From NCBI GenBank assembly GCA_024195585.1, contig SWBL01000013.1, forward strand, positions 62,001 to 126,000: a stretch of DNA of 64,000 nt, in the 5' to 3' direction. Below the pieces are notes generated by a model. That model was not told the DNA's origin, searched no databases, and was given only the letters and a program-made list of their open reading frames with translations. The DNA comes from Aureobasidium sp. EXF-3400 (lineage: Eukaryota > Ascomycota > Dothideomycetes > Dothideales > Saccotheciaceae). A program made the translations under genes and the position numbers. The number at the start of each line of letters is the position of its first letter. Within the stretch, counting starts at the first letter, position 1. Shown here one piece after another: positions 1 through 11,751 of the stretch.

Positions 1-1921
1 TGCCTGTAAGTTGAATTTCGTTGCCTTAAATATTACCTCAAACCATACGTCAAGTTGTTGCTCCAACCCCTGCCAGTATTCCAAAAGTGCTATCTGTCGA
101 ACGCCCAAGCCCATCTCGTGTGGAAACTCGTCGCCAGCAGAAATGAAATTGACCAGCTTCATCATGAGCCAGATCAATGCGTTTGAAACCATGTCATCGG
201 CCATCGGCTCATGTACTGCAGTGTCATTTGATGGCAAGATATATCCTGACTGTGAAATATGCAGTCCAGCATCTCGCCACATAGACAAGTCGTTTGTGTC
301 TAATCTAGTATTGGTGTTGTTGATGACTAGAACCTTGATTAGCATGTTGGGATTCGATTGGTGATTGGTTTCACCCACAGGCGTTCAACATCTCTTGTCG
401 ACAAATGTTCCAGAATACAGCCCGACGGCCTTTTGTGGAAGTCGGTGGTCTTAGGCCAAGTATTGGACTATGACCTGAGGCAGCGCTTGACAAAGGCATT
501 GTACCGTCCTTGGCAATATCGAACAAAGTTTTGGCACCATCTAAATGCCTCGACCACTCTGTGCCTGATGCATCAAGAAACTCGAAAACACACAATATGG
601 CTGTTGTAGCAATCAGCTCGTCAGAGTCCGTTCGAGGCAGTACTGATGGTGGTTCTGGGTGACGGTCAGCGTCAAGTTCCATCATGGCATCTGTCGCTAC
701 TATGGCGGGACTCGGTGACTGTTGGCTAGCAGAAGTTTGTCTGGTCTCGTTCTCTAGTGCTTGTCTGAGCAGTGTGATCGCTTGGTCGTAATAGTATCGA
801 GCCTTGTGAGACCATTCTGCTGGGGTGCGCTTGGAGCCTGAGCCTTTGGGTTGCTGTGCTGTGATTCTGGTTCTTCCTAAAGCCTTGGCCGACAATGCAA
901 TGGATGCGAACAATAGTAAAGGACTGGAAGCTGCCTTCAGGGGTACATCAACTGCAAAAAATGATCCTAGATCAAAAAGATCCATCCATTCACCTGGTCC
1001 TTCCGAGAAGTGACGTAGTAGGAATGGCACATCTTCGTCGCTCTTTGGGTCGAAGTCGCTTCGCACAGAGTTTGATCGAGGCGCGAACAAGTTTATGCAG
1101 GTCTCCGAAAGCTCGGTGTCAAGCCTCGGATCTATGGGTGGTGAGAAAGAATCAGATGCATCTGATTGTCGAGTAGTGTTTTGAAGGTAATGGTCGCCTG
1201 ATGCTGCGGCAGACAATGCTTCTAGTCCATGTGTCGAGCTTGACCTGAATGGATATGGATATTCGGCTGTGGTGTTCCAACTGTGGTCAACCCGCGACTC
1301 TGGTTCAGAAGCCCCTGACATAGCATGGAAAAGCGTCGTGTCCGGTTCGTGATATGGATCAGTAGTATGCACAAACGTAACTGCCTGATGTCAGAGAATC
1401 TCCCGCGTTCAATGTCTAAGATCACTCACGATTCCGCGGGATAGCCACCCAGACACTGTCTTTTCCGAATGTTTCCTTGTATCCATAGAAACTCTTGAGA
1501 CCTCCATTAACGTCGTCCGTGTCCGACCCGTTCATTGATGCATTCTGCTGATGTCTGAAGACAACGCCTGGACTAGGCACACATTGGCGGCTAGCCTTTG
1601 TGCATTGTCCGCAGACTATGATGAAATTTCGTCAGTCAGGGTTGATTTTTTGAACGCAAATATCGAGGTTGTGTAGAGGCGGGATACATGTGTTTGCAAA
1701 CATGCTCAATGAAGAAGACTTTCAATCTGCAGTACTCACCTGGCTTCTGCTCATCACATTTAAGCTACGAAACCGTCAACCATAGTTCAGATCTTCTCGA
1801 GCAATTGTAGCGTACCTTGCGATTGCGACATGTCAAGCTAGCAGGACCACATTAGCCACGCGTGCGTCCCCCGTCTTTATGGAAAATATTGATGCACTTA
1901 CCATCCAGTTCTTGACCGCAT
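1..1921 (-). CDS. Zn2Cys6 fungal transcription factor, C-terminus off the left edge
   Basis: Nuclear DNA-binding regulator of the Gal4-type zinc cluster class. I read six exons on the minus strand: 1902-1921, 1816-1837, 1740-1764, 1430-1615, 379-1380 and 1-326, all with GT-AG introns. Splicing yields an N-terminus with cysteines at residues 7, 10, 17, 24, 27 and 34 (C-X2-C-X6-C-X6-C-X2-C-X6-C), followed by CVPSPG. The start at 1921 is fixed by an in-frame TAG two codons upstream. The later region (SPLLLFASIALSAKALGR, FWNICRQEML, TRLDTNDLSMWRDAG) resembles the fungal-specific regulatory domain, probably the Fungal_trans_2 type. The protein runs off the window, so its end and target genes are unknown. 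The first three coding exons are only 20, 22 and 25 nt long. The class is sure; the last intron is somewhat less so. Confidence 0.85.
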
Positions 1922-2531
1922 CGTGTGCTATTGACTTTGCCAGTCATTATTCTCTGTCGTCAATGCACGCGTTCAGAGGTAGAAGGTTGAGCGAATGAGT
2001 AAGTGGAGTGCATGGGGCTAAATCTGGAGAGACCAGGGTTGTCCTATCAACACGAGTTTACGAGTTGTCTCAATAGAGGAATAATGTCAGAACCAGTGAG
2101 ATCGGGTATTTACGAGATTTTGAAACTCCTTACAGTTTGGCGGAGGACTCTAGATGTTCCTAGCTGGGTCTTGTACTAGTTGGTGTGTTGAATGGCGTAG
2201 AACACGTTCTGGTCGCAGAACGCCAATTATTGTTACTGAATTCCAGCCAGGTCCCGTAATGCTCCCTGCCTTGCTACTACCTTTTCGACTTATGCGCTAC
2301 GCACAAGATCTACCAGATCACCGTGAGGTTGTAGGCGCATGGTACAATTTTCATTTGACAATTCATTTGTTCTGACACAATTGTATCAAAGATACTTTTG
2401 CTTTCGTTATGTAACAGCGACTTCTGTCGCTCCCCGTGGATACCTCAGACGCCCTCGTCTCCAAAACGCCTACGCCATGCCAAGCTTCAGGAAAGAGATG
2501 TTCAGAAAAGAGTGTCGTGCGAATGCAACAA

Positions 2532-4353
2532 TCACTTTGCTGTCTTCGCCTTCTTCTTGGGAGGTTCCACTTTTCTCTCCGCGTCACTTCCTCCAGCATC
2601 AGCCATCTCCTCGTCGCTGTCGCCACTGCTATCGTGAGCACTGTCATACTCCTCAGCAACATCAGACTCTGACTCGGTGTGGAAGTCTTCATCGACAGAT
2701 TCATCATCTTCGTCGGCCGAACCACGAGCTGCAACGACTTCATCGTCAGAAGAGTCGAGGTCACCATCTTGCAACACGGCTGCCATTAGGGCACCTTCTT
2801 CCTCCATCTCGTTCTTAGTCTTGATGCCCTTCAGCTGGAAGAAGTTCTCCAACGACTTTTGCTCCTCACGATTAATGTTTGAGAATTGGTGCTCACCACC
2901 ACCCTTGAGCGATACGGAAATGTCGAAGGTACGGGAAGCACTCACAGCGCCACCCACTCTGGACATGGTGATGGCGGAGACGTTGTCAAAAGCGATGTAA
3001 GTAGCAGGCTTGGGCACGAAGAGGAAAGCGCGTTCCAGACAGAAGAGATGACCCTCATTGGCCTTGACCGAGCACTTGACACCCGATTGCTGGTGGTGTG
3101 AATTGTAGTCGCGACTAGGCTGCAGAATCTTCTTGCCTGTCAAGCCCAGGAAAATTTTTGAGATAACAGTAGCGATGGGTGCCTCGTAGCGGGGTTGAAG
3201 TTTGCCCTTGTACTTGTTCTCGAGGTCTTCTTCGGTCATGTTCAAGTCAAGGACAATATCTTCCTCGCGCTTGAATTGCATGACCAAGAATGGGTAGCGG
3301 GTCTGACCCTGGCGCAGTGGAGGATCAAGGCCAACACAGATGAGTTGGTGAACATCGTCGGGCTTCGGTAGAAGGAAGAACTTCTTGACCGAATCGTACT
3401 GAATCTTGTAATCGTAAGTCTTGCCACGGAGTCGGAGAGAGCTCTCGTACAGGTCGATGTCGAAGCGTCCACGAGGGGTGAGGTGCAGAATATCGAGGAA
3501 GGTAGCGAAGGTAGCGCCGGCAACTTCGCCGATTTCTGCTTTGTCCATGAGCATCTCGTAGAAGAGGTTGGCGGCATTCTGCTGATCATCCTCGCCATCA
3601 GCTTCGCTGCCGTCTTCGTCACCCTCTTCCTTCTTTTCCTTGCGCGTTGCTGTTCCGGGGATGTAGAAACGCATCTCGACCATTTGGTCGACAGAGCCGC
3701 CAGCCTTTTTGCCTCTGCCTCTTGCACCTCCAAGGGCTCCATTAGTACCCGTCTCATCGCCATCGCCAGGAAGTGAAAATTCGACAGCGACCTCATTCTT
3801 GCCGGCGAGGTTGGTGTTTGAGATTTCGGTGTAGGGGATCTCGAAAGCAGGTTGGTTGCGCACATTGAAGGCAAGTTCAGCCTTGCCAAAGTCGGCCTTT
3901 CCCCAGTTCCAGCCACGTAGGGCATGCTCTTTCTGTTCAAGGAGGATGCTGTACCACAGCTTGAAGCATCTGGACAGACGGTCATAGTCCTGTGGGGAGT
4001 CAGCATTATTGAAGCGCAAGAACAGGGATGCAAAGGTGGCCTACATCGAGCATGAAGCCATCCAGCTGAATAACACCGGAATTTCTCGAATAGATCTTGA
4101 CTTCGAAACCCCTTGCGGCTCTGCTCCACTGTGATGAGATGATCTCGGCCTTGTCGAGGGTGAAGGTATCGCCAGGGCCTGATGGCTTCCAACCTAGGCC
4201 AGACTCGGCAAAGCGACACTTGCCAGTTTGCTTGGAGAGATCGAGGTAGATGTTGTCAAAAGTCTCCCTACAGCGCATGCGTCAGCCTCTGCGTTGCGAC
4301 CTCAGAATGGCGCACGGCGGACAGTGGCCGACTTGCGATCTCTCAACTCACAT
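2532..4353 (-). CDS. POB3: FACT histone chaperone subunit POB3 (SSRP1-like)
   Basis: Subunit of the FACT complex, which with Spt16 loosens and reassembles nucleosomes during transcription and replication. Exons are 4352-4353, 4267-4045 and 3989-2532, giving 560 residues. The N-terminus after the initiator Met (ETFDNIYLDLSKQ, then CRFAESGLGWKPSG) is typical of POB3. The body carries the Pob3 and SSRP1 PH-like domains (LPKPDDVHQLICVGLDPPL, then FLVMQFKREEDIVLDLN) and the second Rtt106-like PH domain (SVKANEGHLFCLERAFLFV). An acidic tail ends in a Lys-rich nuclear signal (PPKKKAKTAK). There is no HMG box, as in other fungi, where Nhp6 supplies it. The start codon is interrupted by the 84-nt first intron (AT|G), with an in-frame TAG three codons upstream. 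Introns are 4268-4351 and 3990-4044. Confidence 0.96.
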
Positions 4354-7336
4354 GATGGGCAACTAGGGTTGATGTGTTGCGATGGAAGCGCTGTTCTGAG
4401 CCTCCTCAAGAAGGTGCGAGGACCAGAGGAAGAAGCGGCGAAGCGAGCTTCGAGAGGTTGTGCGGGATGTTGTGGCGCAAATCCAAGTGAGCTACTTGTC
4501 GGTCGAAGTAATGGAGAATATGTGAAGATGGACACGGATGGAAGAGGATAGTAGTGAAGTGAGATGAGCACGCCGAAACAGCTGTTGATAGTTACGGACA
4601 GATTGGGTGCAAAGAGCATCGTCGCGTTTCGCGTGCGTCGTCGTCGCGCTGGCTTTTTGCGGGGTCTGTGTGAAAGCCGCACTATCTACGAGTAGTAACC
4701 ATCTACAATACAGTATCAACACGCGTTTTGGTAATTCACGCTCATCATTCATTCTTGTGGTGATTGCAACTCTGATTCTCCGTTGAGCACATCTTCTTCT
4801 GCGAGCAACAGAACACACAACCCACGTTGTGGCTTCGTTGCCCACTCGTTAGCCAATGGTCCTCCTTATCATTGACGAGCGCCTCTCTAGATTGTTTCCT
4901 TGGCTGGATGATGCAACAGCGCTTCCTTGACCTCCGGATCTAACCAAATAATAGGAGGTGCAACAGTTTCCACGGCTCAAACCAGACCTATTGAAGTATC
5001 GTCCTGTACTAGAGCGTCATGATGTTCGTTGCGCTGCTTCAAGCATCACCTAGTCTAGATGACAATCACCTCGACCCAAAAAGCCTTCTGCATATTGCAA
5101 AGAAGATCTCGGTCAGAGTTCCTACTGTGATTGGGCACAAGGCAAGCCACGATCGGCCAGACTTATTGCGTCTGTCAAGCCAGTAGATCACAGCCAAACG
5201 AGCTGTGGTCCGCTCTCAAACCTGGCTCAAAGCGAGCACATCGTTCCAAGCTCGGCCTGAGTTGGCTCCTCTCCGAGCATTGTACATGTACATGTACCTA
5301 TTGCATGTCCCGTTGCTCTTGTACCTATTGTGTATTATTGACAAATCCTCCGAGTTCCCAATCCAGCCTGTCATGCCAGCTTGAACTCAGGCACATCCCG
5401 TTTCCCAACACGTGTCGAACCACAAGCGGTGTCTGTCAAAGTTGCAATCCCTGAGCTGACTGAGCCGCTACCGCAGTCTCACACATGTGCCTTCAAGGGG
5501 GGTGCAGCGAGTTGCAACGGAGGTCAAGATGACCCCCTCTAGATGCAGGAACATCAATATTTCCCCGACTACAGGTTCTATTTTTTGCCAAGTTTTTTGT
5601 CCAAGTGCATTGACTGGACTGTCGCAGCACCACTCCGAGTGGATCTTCATGCGATCCTGAGTCGGGCTTTTCGAAACTACAACGATAGGTACTTCCTTCC
5701 AAGTACTTGGCCGGACTGTCTCTTGAGTCTGAATCCTTCCGCTAATATTGCAGACCCAACCTTATAACAGGACCGTGGAGAGAGCACTTGTTACCCCACA
5801 TGCATGAGCCCTATGCAACTTGCCAAAGCAAGCCATACGTCTGCATGTCTGTCACTGTATTGGAAGCGACCACGAAGAGTTACCGATTCCATCAGTGATT
5901 TTCGTCGCGAATTCACATCTATGGTCTGGACTCGCCATTACAAAGCGAAACAGCTGCTTTGGCCCATATGAGTCGAATGCAAGATGCAAGCGGGTCTGCG
6001 AAAGTCCATGCGCTCATGAAGAGTCCCGGGATGTCTTATCACCACCATGTTTTTCGGACATGCCATCCGTGCTCTGGCAAATCTGCTGCTAGCTTTCGCA
6101 TAGCTAGTCATTGACACCGGGCTCAAGGTATTCTGGACAGCCACTTCGACTTCCATCTCGCGTGCGATTGCTGAACCTAAATCGATCCTGGGGTCAAAGT
6201 CTCTTCAAACGAGATTCACATGGCTTGTCCAAGAACGGGTTGCTTCTACTTAGCTATCATTTTCCCAAAAAGGCAAGATCGCCTCGTGCGCACGGATCTT
6301 TGCTTGGGGGTTCTTCCCCGAAAAACGTGCCTAGCCCTCGCGCACTCCGGCACGCCAATTTTTAGTCGTTGCGCCATTCGGTATCGTTGGGTGTGTTCCT
6401 CGCAGAACCTCCCTCCGATGTGGTATAGCTCATTCGGTGAGTCCTGCCAATTGCTGCCATGGCACTAGGACATATCCGACACCAAACGGTCGGGGAGACC
6501 ATGCAGACTGCTGGCGCGACAAGCTTGCACCACAGGGAAATTACTGTTGCATGTCGAGTGAAAGCATTCTTGTCGTGCATCCTCTTGTGTTTCGCGGTCG
6601 TGCCATCTCGACTGCTGACAAGTTCGAACTCATTTCCCGGTACTTTGGTTGGGCTGGAGCCGAATACTCATCGAGCGGGAGCAAACGAACCCAAAACAGC
6701 ACATCTGACGCTGGTATATCGTCACTCTATTCGCTGCCAGACGGACTGATCTGCAGCCATGAGATACACGATCCAATAGACTTTCCTCAGCGACGCCATA
6801 GTGTAGGTTGTAAGCCTCTCTCAACCGTAGGGCAGAAGCGACAGCGCCCATTCCTTTGCCATGGACCATGACCAGGGTCCACCAACTGAGTCAAAAACAG
6901 CATGTGGTTCGTGTGCTGCGGTTCCGTTTTCAGAGGCGCAAAGACTGCCGCATGCCATCTGGTGAGCCCATGTGAACTAGATAAAGACTCACGTTCGCCC
7001 TCGAAGCGAGAAGATCAACAGTCCAGTCTTCTTGATATTCTCCTTCGGCATACGAGCTCAGCTGTGTCTGTACAGTCAAGACTGGCCTCGAACAGGGAAC
7101 GAGCTTGAGCTTCAGACAACCGCTCCTACCTACTGCGCCCCGCCTTTCCTCAATTGGTAAGGTACCCATCTGTCTCTCGAGGATCTTCCGGGCAATCGCT
7201 GCATTTGTCCAATTCTCGCATATCTGCGCCCTATCATTGTGAGCAAATCATTCGAAGCGGTTGCTCGATTCGGGAACTTGATTCCATTTCTTTTTCTTGT
7301 AGGTCCCAAAGGATGATTAGAGCACACACTTAACCA
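4354..7336. other. Long gap between POB3 and the C2H2 factor
   Basis: About 3 kb between two divergently transcribed genes. Several open frames of 60-144 codons occur on both strands (the longest is 6437-6871, plus). None resembles a known family, none extends through plausible introns, and they overlap each other. The stretch most likely holds the POB3 promoter and a long promoter or leader for the C2H2 gene. A short direct repeat based on TACATG lies near 5282-5297. Confidence 0.5.
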
Positions 7337-7366
7337 ATGCTTACCCCTACCTCAGGATCCTCTTGA
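7337..7366 (+). promoter_or_regulatory. uORF in the leader of the C2H2 factor
   Basis: An ATG at 7337 opens a nine-codon frame that ends in TGA at 7364-7366, 71 nt before the first ATG of the main frame. It would lie in the mRNA leader if transcription starts upstream, which the sequence alone does not show. Confidence 0.35.
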
Positions 7367-7437
7367 CCCCTCGTGGTACCTCGTCTCTGACATCAGACTG
7401 TTGGTACACACAATTCTCTATACAAGCATCAAACGAC

Positions 7438-9321
7438 ATGCTTGCTTTCAGTCCTTGTCCTATCAACATGGCAACTACACAAGAGGAGCAGTATTCTATG
7501 TACGCTTTCTCTGGACTCCCAGCGCACACATCAACCTATCAAGCCGTCCAGTTCCCGTTGCAGCAACCTAACAGCAACTTCAACTCATACAGCCTCGAGC
7601 AGAGTACCGTTACTGAAGCACCTTCCAACTACATTCTGGAATCCCAACACTCTTCGAGATACACAAAACACAGTGTCCAGCTTTCGACACCTCTTTATTC
7701 ACCCACAAACACTGCAACTAACTATTTCGATCTTCGACCCAACCGTTCGGTCAAATCCGAGTCGGCTGCTTCGATGCTTTCCTCGTCTAGAGGATCTCCT
7801 CTCATGGGTCTCGAATCTTCCTCAAGCTGGACTCCGGTCGGGTCCAGCGTCTTCCATCAAAACCAATACGATCATCAGGTACTTCTGAATGATACCTTCA
7901 ACTATGCTGCTCTCTCACTACCTGAGAAACCAGGATGCGTTGGTAAGCATTGCATGATCTCATCGTGCCAATGTAAACATACTGACCTTAACCTAACAGA
8001 CCCTACCTTGATCCAACCGCTCTCGCCCACACCACCAACAACAACAACAACGCAGATGCATTCTGACTCTAAACATCTGTTCCCTCATCCTCCGTCTCCC
8101 ACCCCATCATCAGTACACTCGAGCAAGAGCTCAGGTGTTCTGAGAACGAGCTCAATTCGATCCAACAGACCAACATCCCCTTACATCCCTTCACAGTCAT
8201 GGAATCCCTATCCCGTGTCATCGTCCAGGCGTCAGTCCATATCTTCGGCTCACTCACACCACTCCCGACACAGCCATTCGTCCTTGGACTCTGAGGAGAA
8301 CAAGGGCGTCTGCCCGATCGCGTCCTGTGGCAGACACATCAAGGATCTCAAAGCACATTTGCTCACCCACAAGAACGAGAGACCTGAAAAGTGCCCAATC
8401 ACTTCATGCGAGTATCACATCAAGGGCTTCGCTCGAAAGTACGACAAGAACAGGCATACTCTGACCCACTACAAGGGTACAATGGTCTGTGGCTTCTGCC
8501 CGGGAAGCGGTAGTTCCTCAGAAAAGAGCTTCAACCGTGCCGACGTCTTCAAGAGGCATTTGACTTCGGTACATGGCGTCGAACAGACCGCACCCAATGC
8601 TCGTAGAAGAAGTGGAGGAAGCTCAAGTTCCAAGAGTGCCCTCAACAAGATTGGAATCACAGGCATGTGCTCAACTTGTGGTGTGGCATTTGCCAACGTC
8701 CAAGACTTCTATGAGCATCTTGACGACTGTGTCCTCCGCGTCATCCAACAAGGCGATCCTTGCGAAGCCATCAATGAGAGAATTCTCAGCTCGATGATCG
8801 ACGACAAGGCAGTCAGGGATACCCTGGAGAGACATTCTTTGAGCACCGCTTCAAATCTCACTGGACCACCCGTCTTTGATGACGACGATGACGATGACTT
8901 TGACGAGGAGCGTTACATCAAAGATGAGACGAGCTCTCCTGTCCTTCCCAACAGCAATAACAGAGATGCGACTCGCCAGGGGATGACCTATTCTAAAGGT
9001 GGTGTCTCCATTCACTCTGGTACAAAGAACAACAAACGTCGCAAGGATTACCCTCCATCTTGGAATGCACCTCCCGAAAAAATGAAGATGAAGAAACGAG
9101 TTCTTTGTGTGTTTGATGGACCAAGGAGACTTTGGAAGGACGACTTGATGCTTGGCATCGAGAACCAAGTGCGAGAGCCTCTTTCTGGTAAGAACTGGGT
9201 CACCAGCCTGGATGTTCAGACCCTCCGAAGGGCCGAGGGCATCCTTGAAGCCACAGACGAAGAGAAGGGCTCATGGTTGGACGAGCAAGGCAATCCCTTT
9301 CTTCTCGCCACGGCTGTTTGA
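7438..9321 (+). CDS. C2H2 zinc-finger transcription factor
   Basis: Probable nuclear DNA-binding regulator. The N-terminal half is Ser/Thr/Pro/Gln-rich and disordered-looking. Around residues 280-370 lie three zinc-finger-like units: C-X4-C-X7-H-X3-H beginning CPIASCGRHIKDLKAH, CPITSCEYHIKGFARKYDKNRH, and CGFCPGSGSSSEKSFNRADVFKRH. The last two strongly resemble a conserved Pezizomycotina C2H2 family, sometimes annotated as cutinase G-box binding protein (memory, not verified). An acidic Asp run (about residue 475) and a basic stretch (KNNKRRKDYPP) follow. The first in-frame ATG is 7438; 7468 has a better context (CAACATGG) and may be the real start. A 57-nt GT-AG intron (7943-7999) is stop-free and in frame, so the product is 608 residues spliced or 627 unspliced, counted from 7438. 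Confidence 0.85.
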   Translation: MLAFSPCPINMATTQEEQYSMYAFSGLPAHTSTYQAVQFPLQQPNSNFNSYSLEQSTVTEAPSNYILESQHSSRYTKHSVQLSTPLYSPTNTATNYFDLRPNRSVKSESAASMLSSSRGSPLMGLESSSSWTPVGSSVFHQNQYDHQVLLNDTFNYAALSLPEKPGCVGKHCMISSCQCKHTDLNLTDPTLIQPLSPTPPTTTTTQMHSDSKHLFPHPPSPTPSSVHSSKSSGVLRTSSIRSNRPTSPYIPSQSWNPYPVSSSRRQSISSAHSHHSRHSHSSLDSEENKGVCPIASCGRHIKDLKAHLLTHKNERPEKCPITSCEYHIKGFARKYDKNRHTLTHYKGTMVCGFCPGSGSSSEKSFNRADVFKRHLTSVHGVEQTAPNARRRSGGSSSSKSALNKIGITGMCSTCGVAFANVQDFYEHLDDCVLRVIQQGDPCEAINERILSSMIDDKAVRDTLERHSLSTASNLTGPPVFDDDDDDDFDEERYIKDETSSPVLPNSNNRDATRQGMTYSKGGVSIHSGTKNNKRRKDYPPSWNAPPEKMKMKKRVLCVFDGPRRLWKDDLMLGIENQVREPLSGKNWVTSLDVQTLRRAEGILEATDEEKGSWLDEQGNPFLLATAV

Positions 9322-11751
9322 TTATCATGACTGACTGCGACTTGAATTCTCTTTTGTCTTTTGTAAGAGCGAGCGCCGTTGGAGTTTCTGGCGCAATATG
9401 GTGTGTTCATAGATTTACTCTCGCTGCCTACTTCCTCATGCTTGATACCACTCTGTTATTACTCTACAACAGCGAACTTTGTTCGACTCTATAGCTAGAC
9501 AGTCAGATGCATTGTTTTTCCTCATCAGTCTCATGGTTCATTCCAGACCTCAACCATTCTTCCACTTCGTCTTGCAAAAGTAGCCCTAGAAGCTGACGAG
9601 GAATGTGAGAGATACGAAAGTCAATATGCGCCGTTAGAAGCTTTAACGTGGTCTCAGGGGAGAAGTATTAGCGACTTTTCTAGAACGGATTTGCCTATAA
9701 GAGATTGTGGCTTGCTCACTGCCAGCTGAACCCCTCAGCAATTCTTTTCAAGGCACAATTTTATCAAACCCTTCTATGCGTGTGCCCACCAACAGTCGCA
9801 CACGGTCCTTTACAAGGCAACATCCAGAGGAGAGGGGGCTGTGACTACAAGTGGCGCAGGATTCCTCCCTGCATGCTCGGCGAAATGGAGGATGCCGCTC
9901 CATGCGCGAGAGCCGGTTTCTGAACACTGAAGGATGAGTGACATGCATGCTTCCCTTGCTGAGGCTTGTCCTTATCCGTACCCTATCTCACGGTCTCACC
10001 CTTCATGGTCCTCGAACGCACGTCGGAACGTTTGAGCCCAATCGGGCTTGACGTGAATTTATAGTTACGAAATACGCTTGGAACGGTTAAATGTCCATGG
10101 GTCGAGCCGCTCTCTGGTTTTCGACACGAGGGCACATGTCTTTGTGGTCTTCCTGTCGAAAGTTACACAGACCCTCGTGGACAACTTTAATGTGCCGCAA
10201 ATGCCGAACAACAGCCGTTGCTAATATTGAGTTTTGGGGGGACCACGCCCTCGAATGGGAAGACTTTGTGCAACACGATGGACACCATTGACCTAGTATG
10301 GTAAGTGGAAGATTTGGAGATGGAGTCGCGCCTTCTTGCTGTGTTTGAATAACCACTACGACGCGCCACTCTCAAGAGACTCATAAGAGCATGTCTTGCT
10401 TCATTTCACATTTGGTCGATTGGTCATCAATAGGCTAACACAACCACCAAAACTGCGACCATCATCACGTCAAAGGCTGATTTGTCGAGGCATTCTTCAC
10501 CTTATCGCAATCCAACCGATTCGTCTCACATTCAAGGTTCACACACAAGAGCTTCGCGGAGCCGCACATATCGAAAGGAGATTGACATTTCGTTTAGCAC
10601 CTCGAGAGGCGCTGCTTGCAACATGACTCGACCCATCGGTGACAGTCCAGCCGAGACCGCGACTTACGAGAAAAATGGTACCATCAGACTCGCGAGGCTA
10701 GTAGGTACGTGCTCGGTCGACTGACCATTGTCACGCATGCAAGGCAGCGATGTGGAAGAGTATACCTCTATTGGCGGTATGGATGATTGTTGCCGTCGTC
10801 TCTGGATGCACTACAGTAGCCCGCCAACTGCGACTACGAGATGAACGATTGGCTGAACAAGACAATGTCACCGCTCGCCCCGCAGCATTCGGACCCTTAG
10901 CTATACAGTCTGGCCACCAAGCCCTCACCTGTGCCCTTGAAGAAAGGCCAAGCTCAACAATACGCCATCTCCGCCTATTTCCGAAGTGCGCATCGCCTCT
11001 GCTTTCCGCTGTGCACCGAGCATCAAGCAAGATCGTGTCTCAAGAGACCATCGAGGAAATCCTGCCCGGCAAAGAACTGGTAGAAGCTGCAGTCAAGAAT
11101 AGCAAGCTGTAGCCATGGCTCGGCAGTTGGAACACTGGAAAGATCACGAGGAGGACAGCTAACTGACCGAGCCTTGACACAGTGAAAGCTGCACTGGACT
11201 ATAGAAGCACGTAAAGTATCTAATGGCAGATTGAGCCCTGGCCACTACATGAAGGTATACTGTAATAGGGTCATGAGTGGTACGAACATCAGACACATGG
11301 TGTGTCTCAAAGCAAGGAACGAGCATGGTTCCTGGATGCACAAGATGCGAAAGCGATAGTCAGCCAATAGCCCAATGTACGGCGATTACAGAGACGGAGG
11401 GTTACTTCTTTGTAAGTACCTCTTTTCTATAACACTGCTCCAAAAACGTTACTAAGTAGGATGATCATCTTAGTCTTTGCAACAGCGGATGAATAGCATG
11501 AAAATTGGTAACAAGATATCATGGTTCGTGAGGTTAGCCATCAGCATTCATGACCTATATAACGTCAAATACCTAATGGAAATAAGAGAGTAATACGAAA
11601 AGCAAATAAAGTGACAAGACTGTCTTCTTTCAGACATATCGTGAATCTCGAAAACATGAAAAGAACATCACAGCAATCATCTCTCAATACTTCTCCCTAA
11701 GAGGTGACATAATTTCAGGAACAGAGGCAGGAGCTACTCTCGATGAGCTGA
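9322..11751. other. Convergent gap without a supported gene
   Basis: About 2.4 kb between two genes that end toward each other. Short open frames exist on both strands, for example 10750-11112 (plus), but none has a recognisable domain or a credible intron set. It must hold two 3' ends. I see no repeats or mobile-element features. Confidence 0.5.

Noticed and set aside
6437..6871. 144-codon plus-strand open frame upstream of the C2H2 gene
   Set aside because: No domain, unusual Cys/Arg-rich composition, and an opposite-strand frame overlaps it; likely chance.
10623..10844. Possible two-exon 60-residue gene (exons 10623-10704 and 10744-10844)
   Set aside because: The intron would be only 39 nt, shorter than all well-supported introns here, and the product matches nothing.
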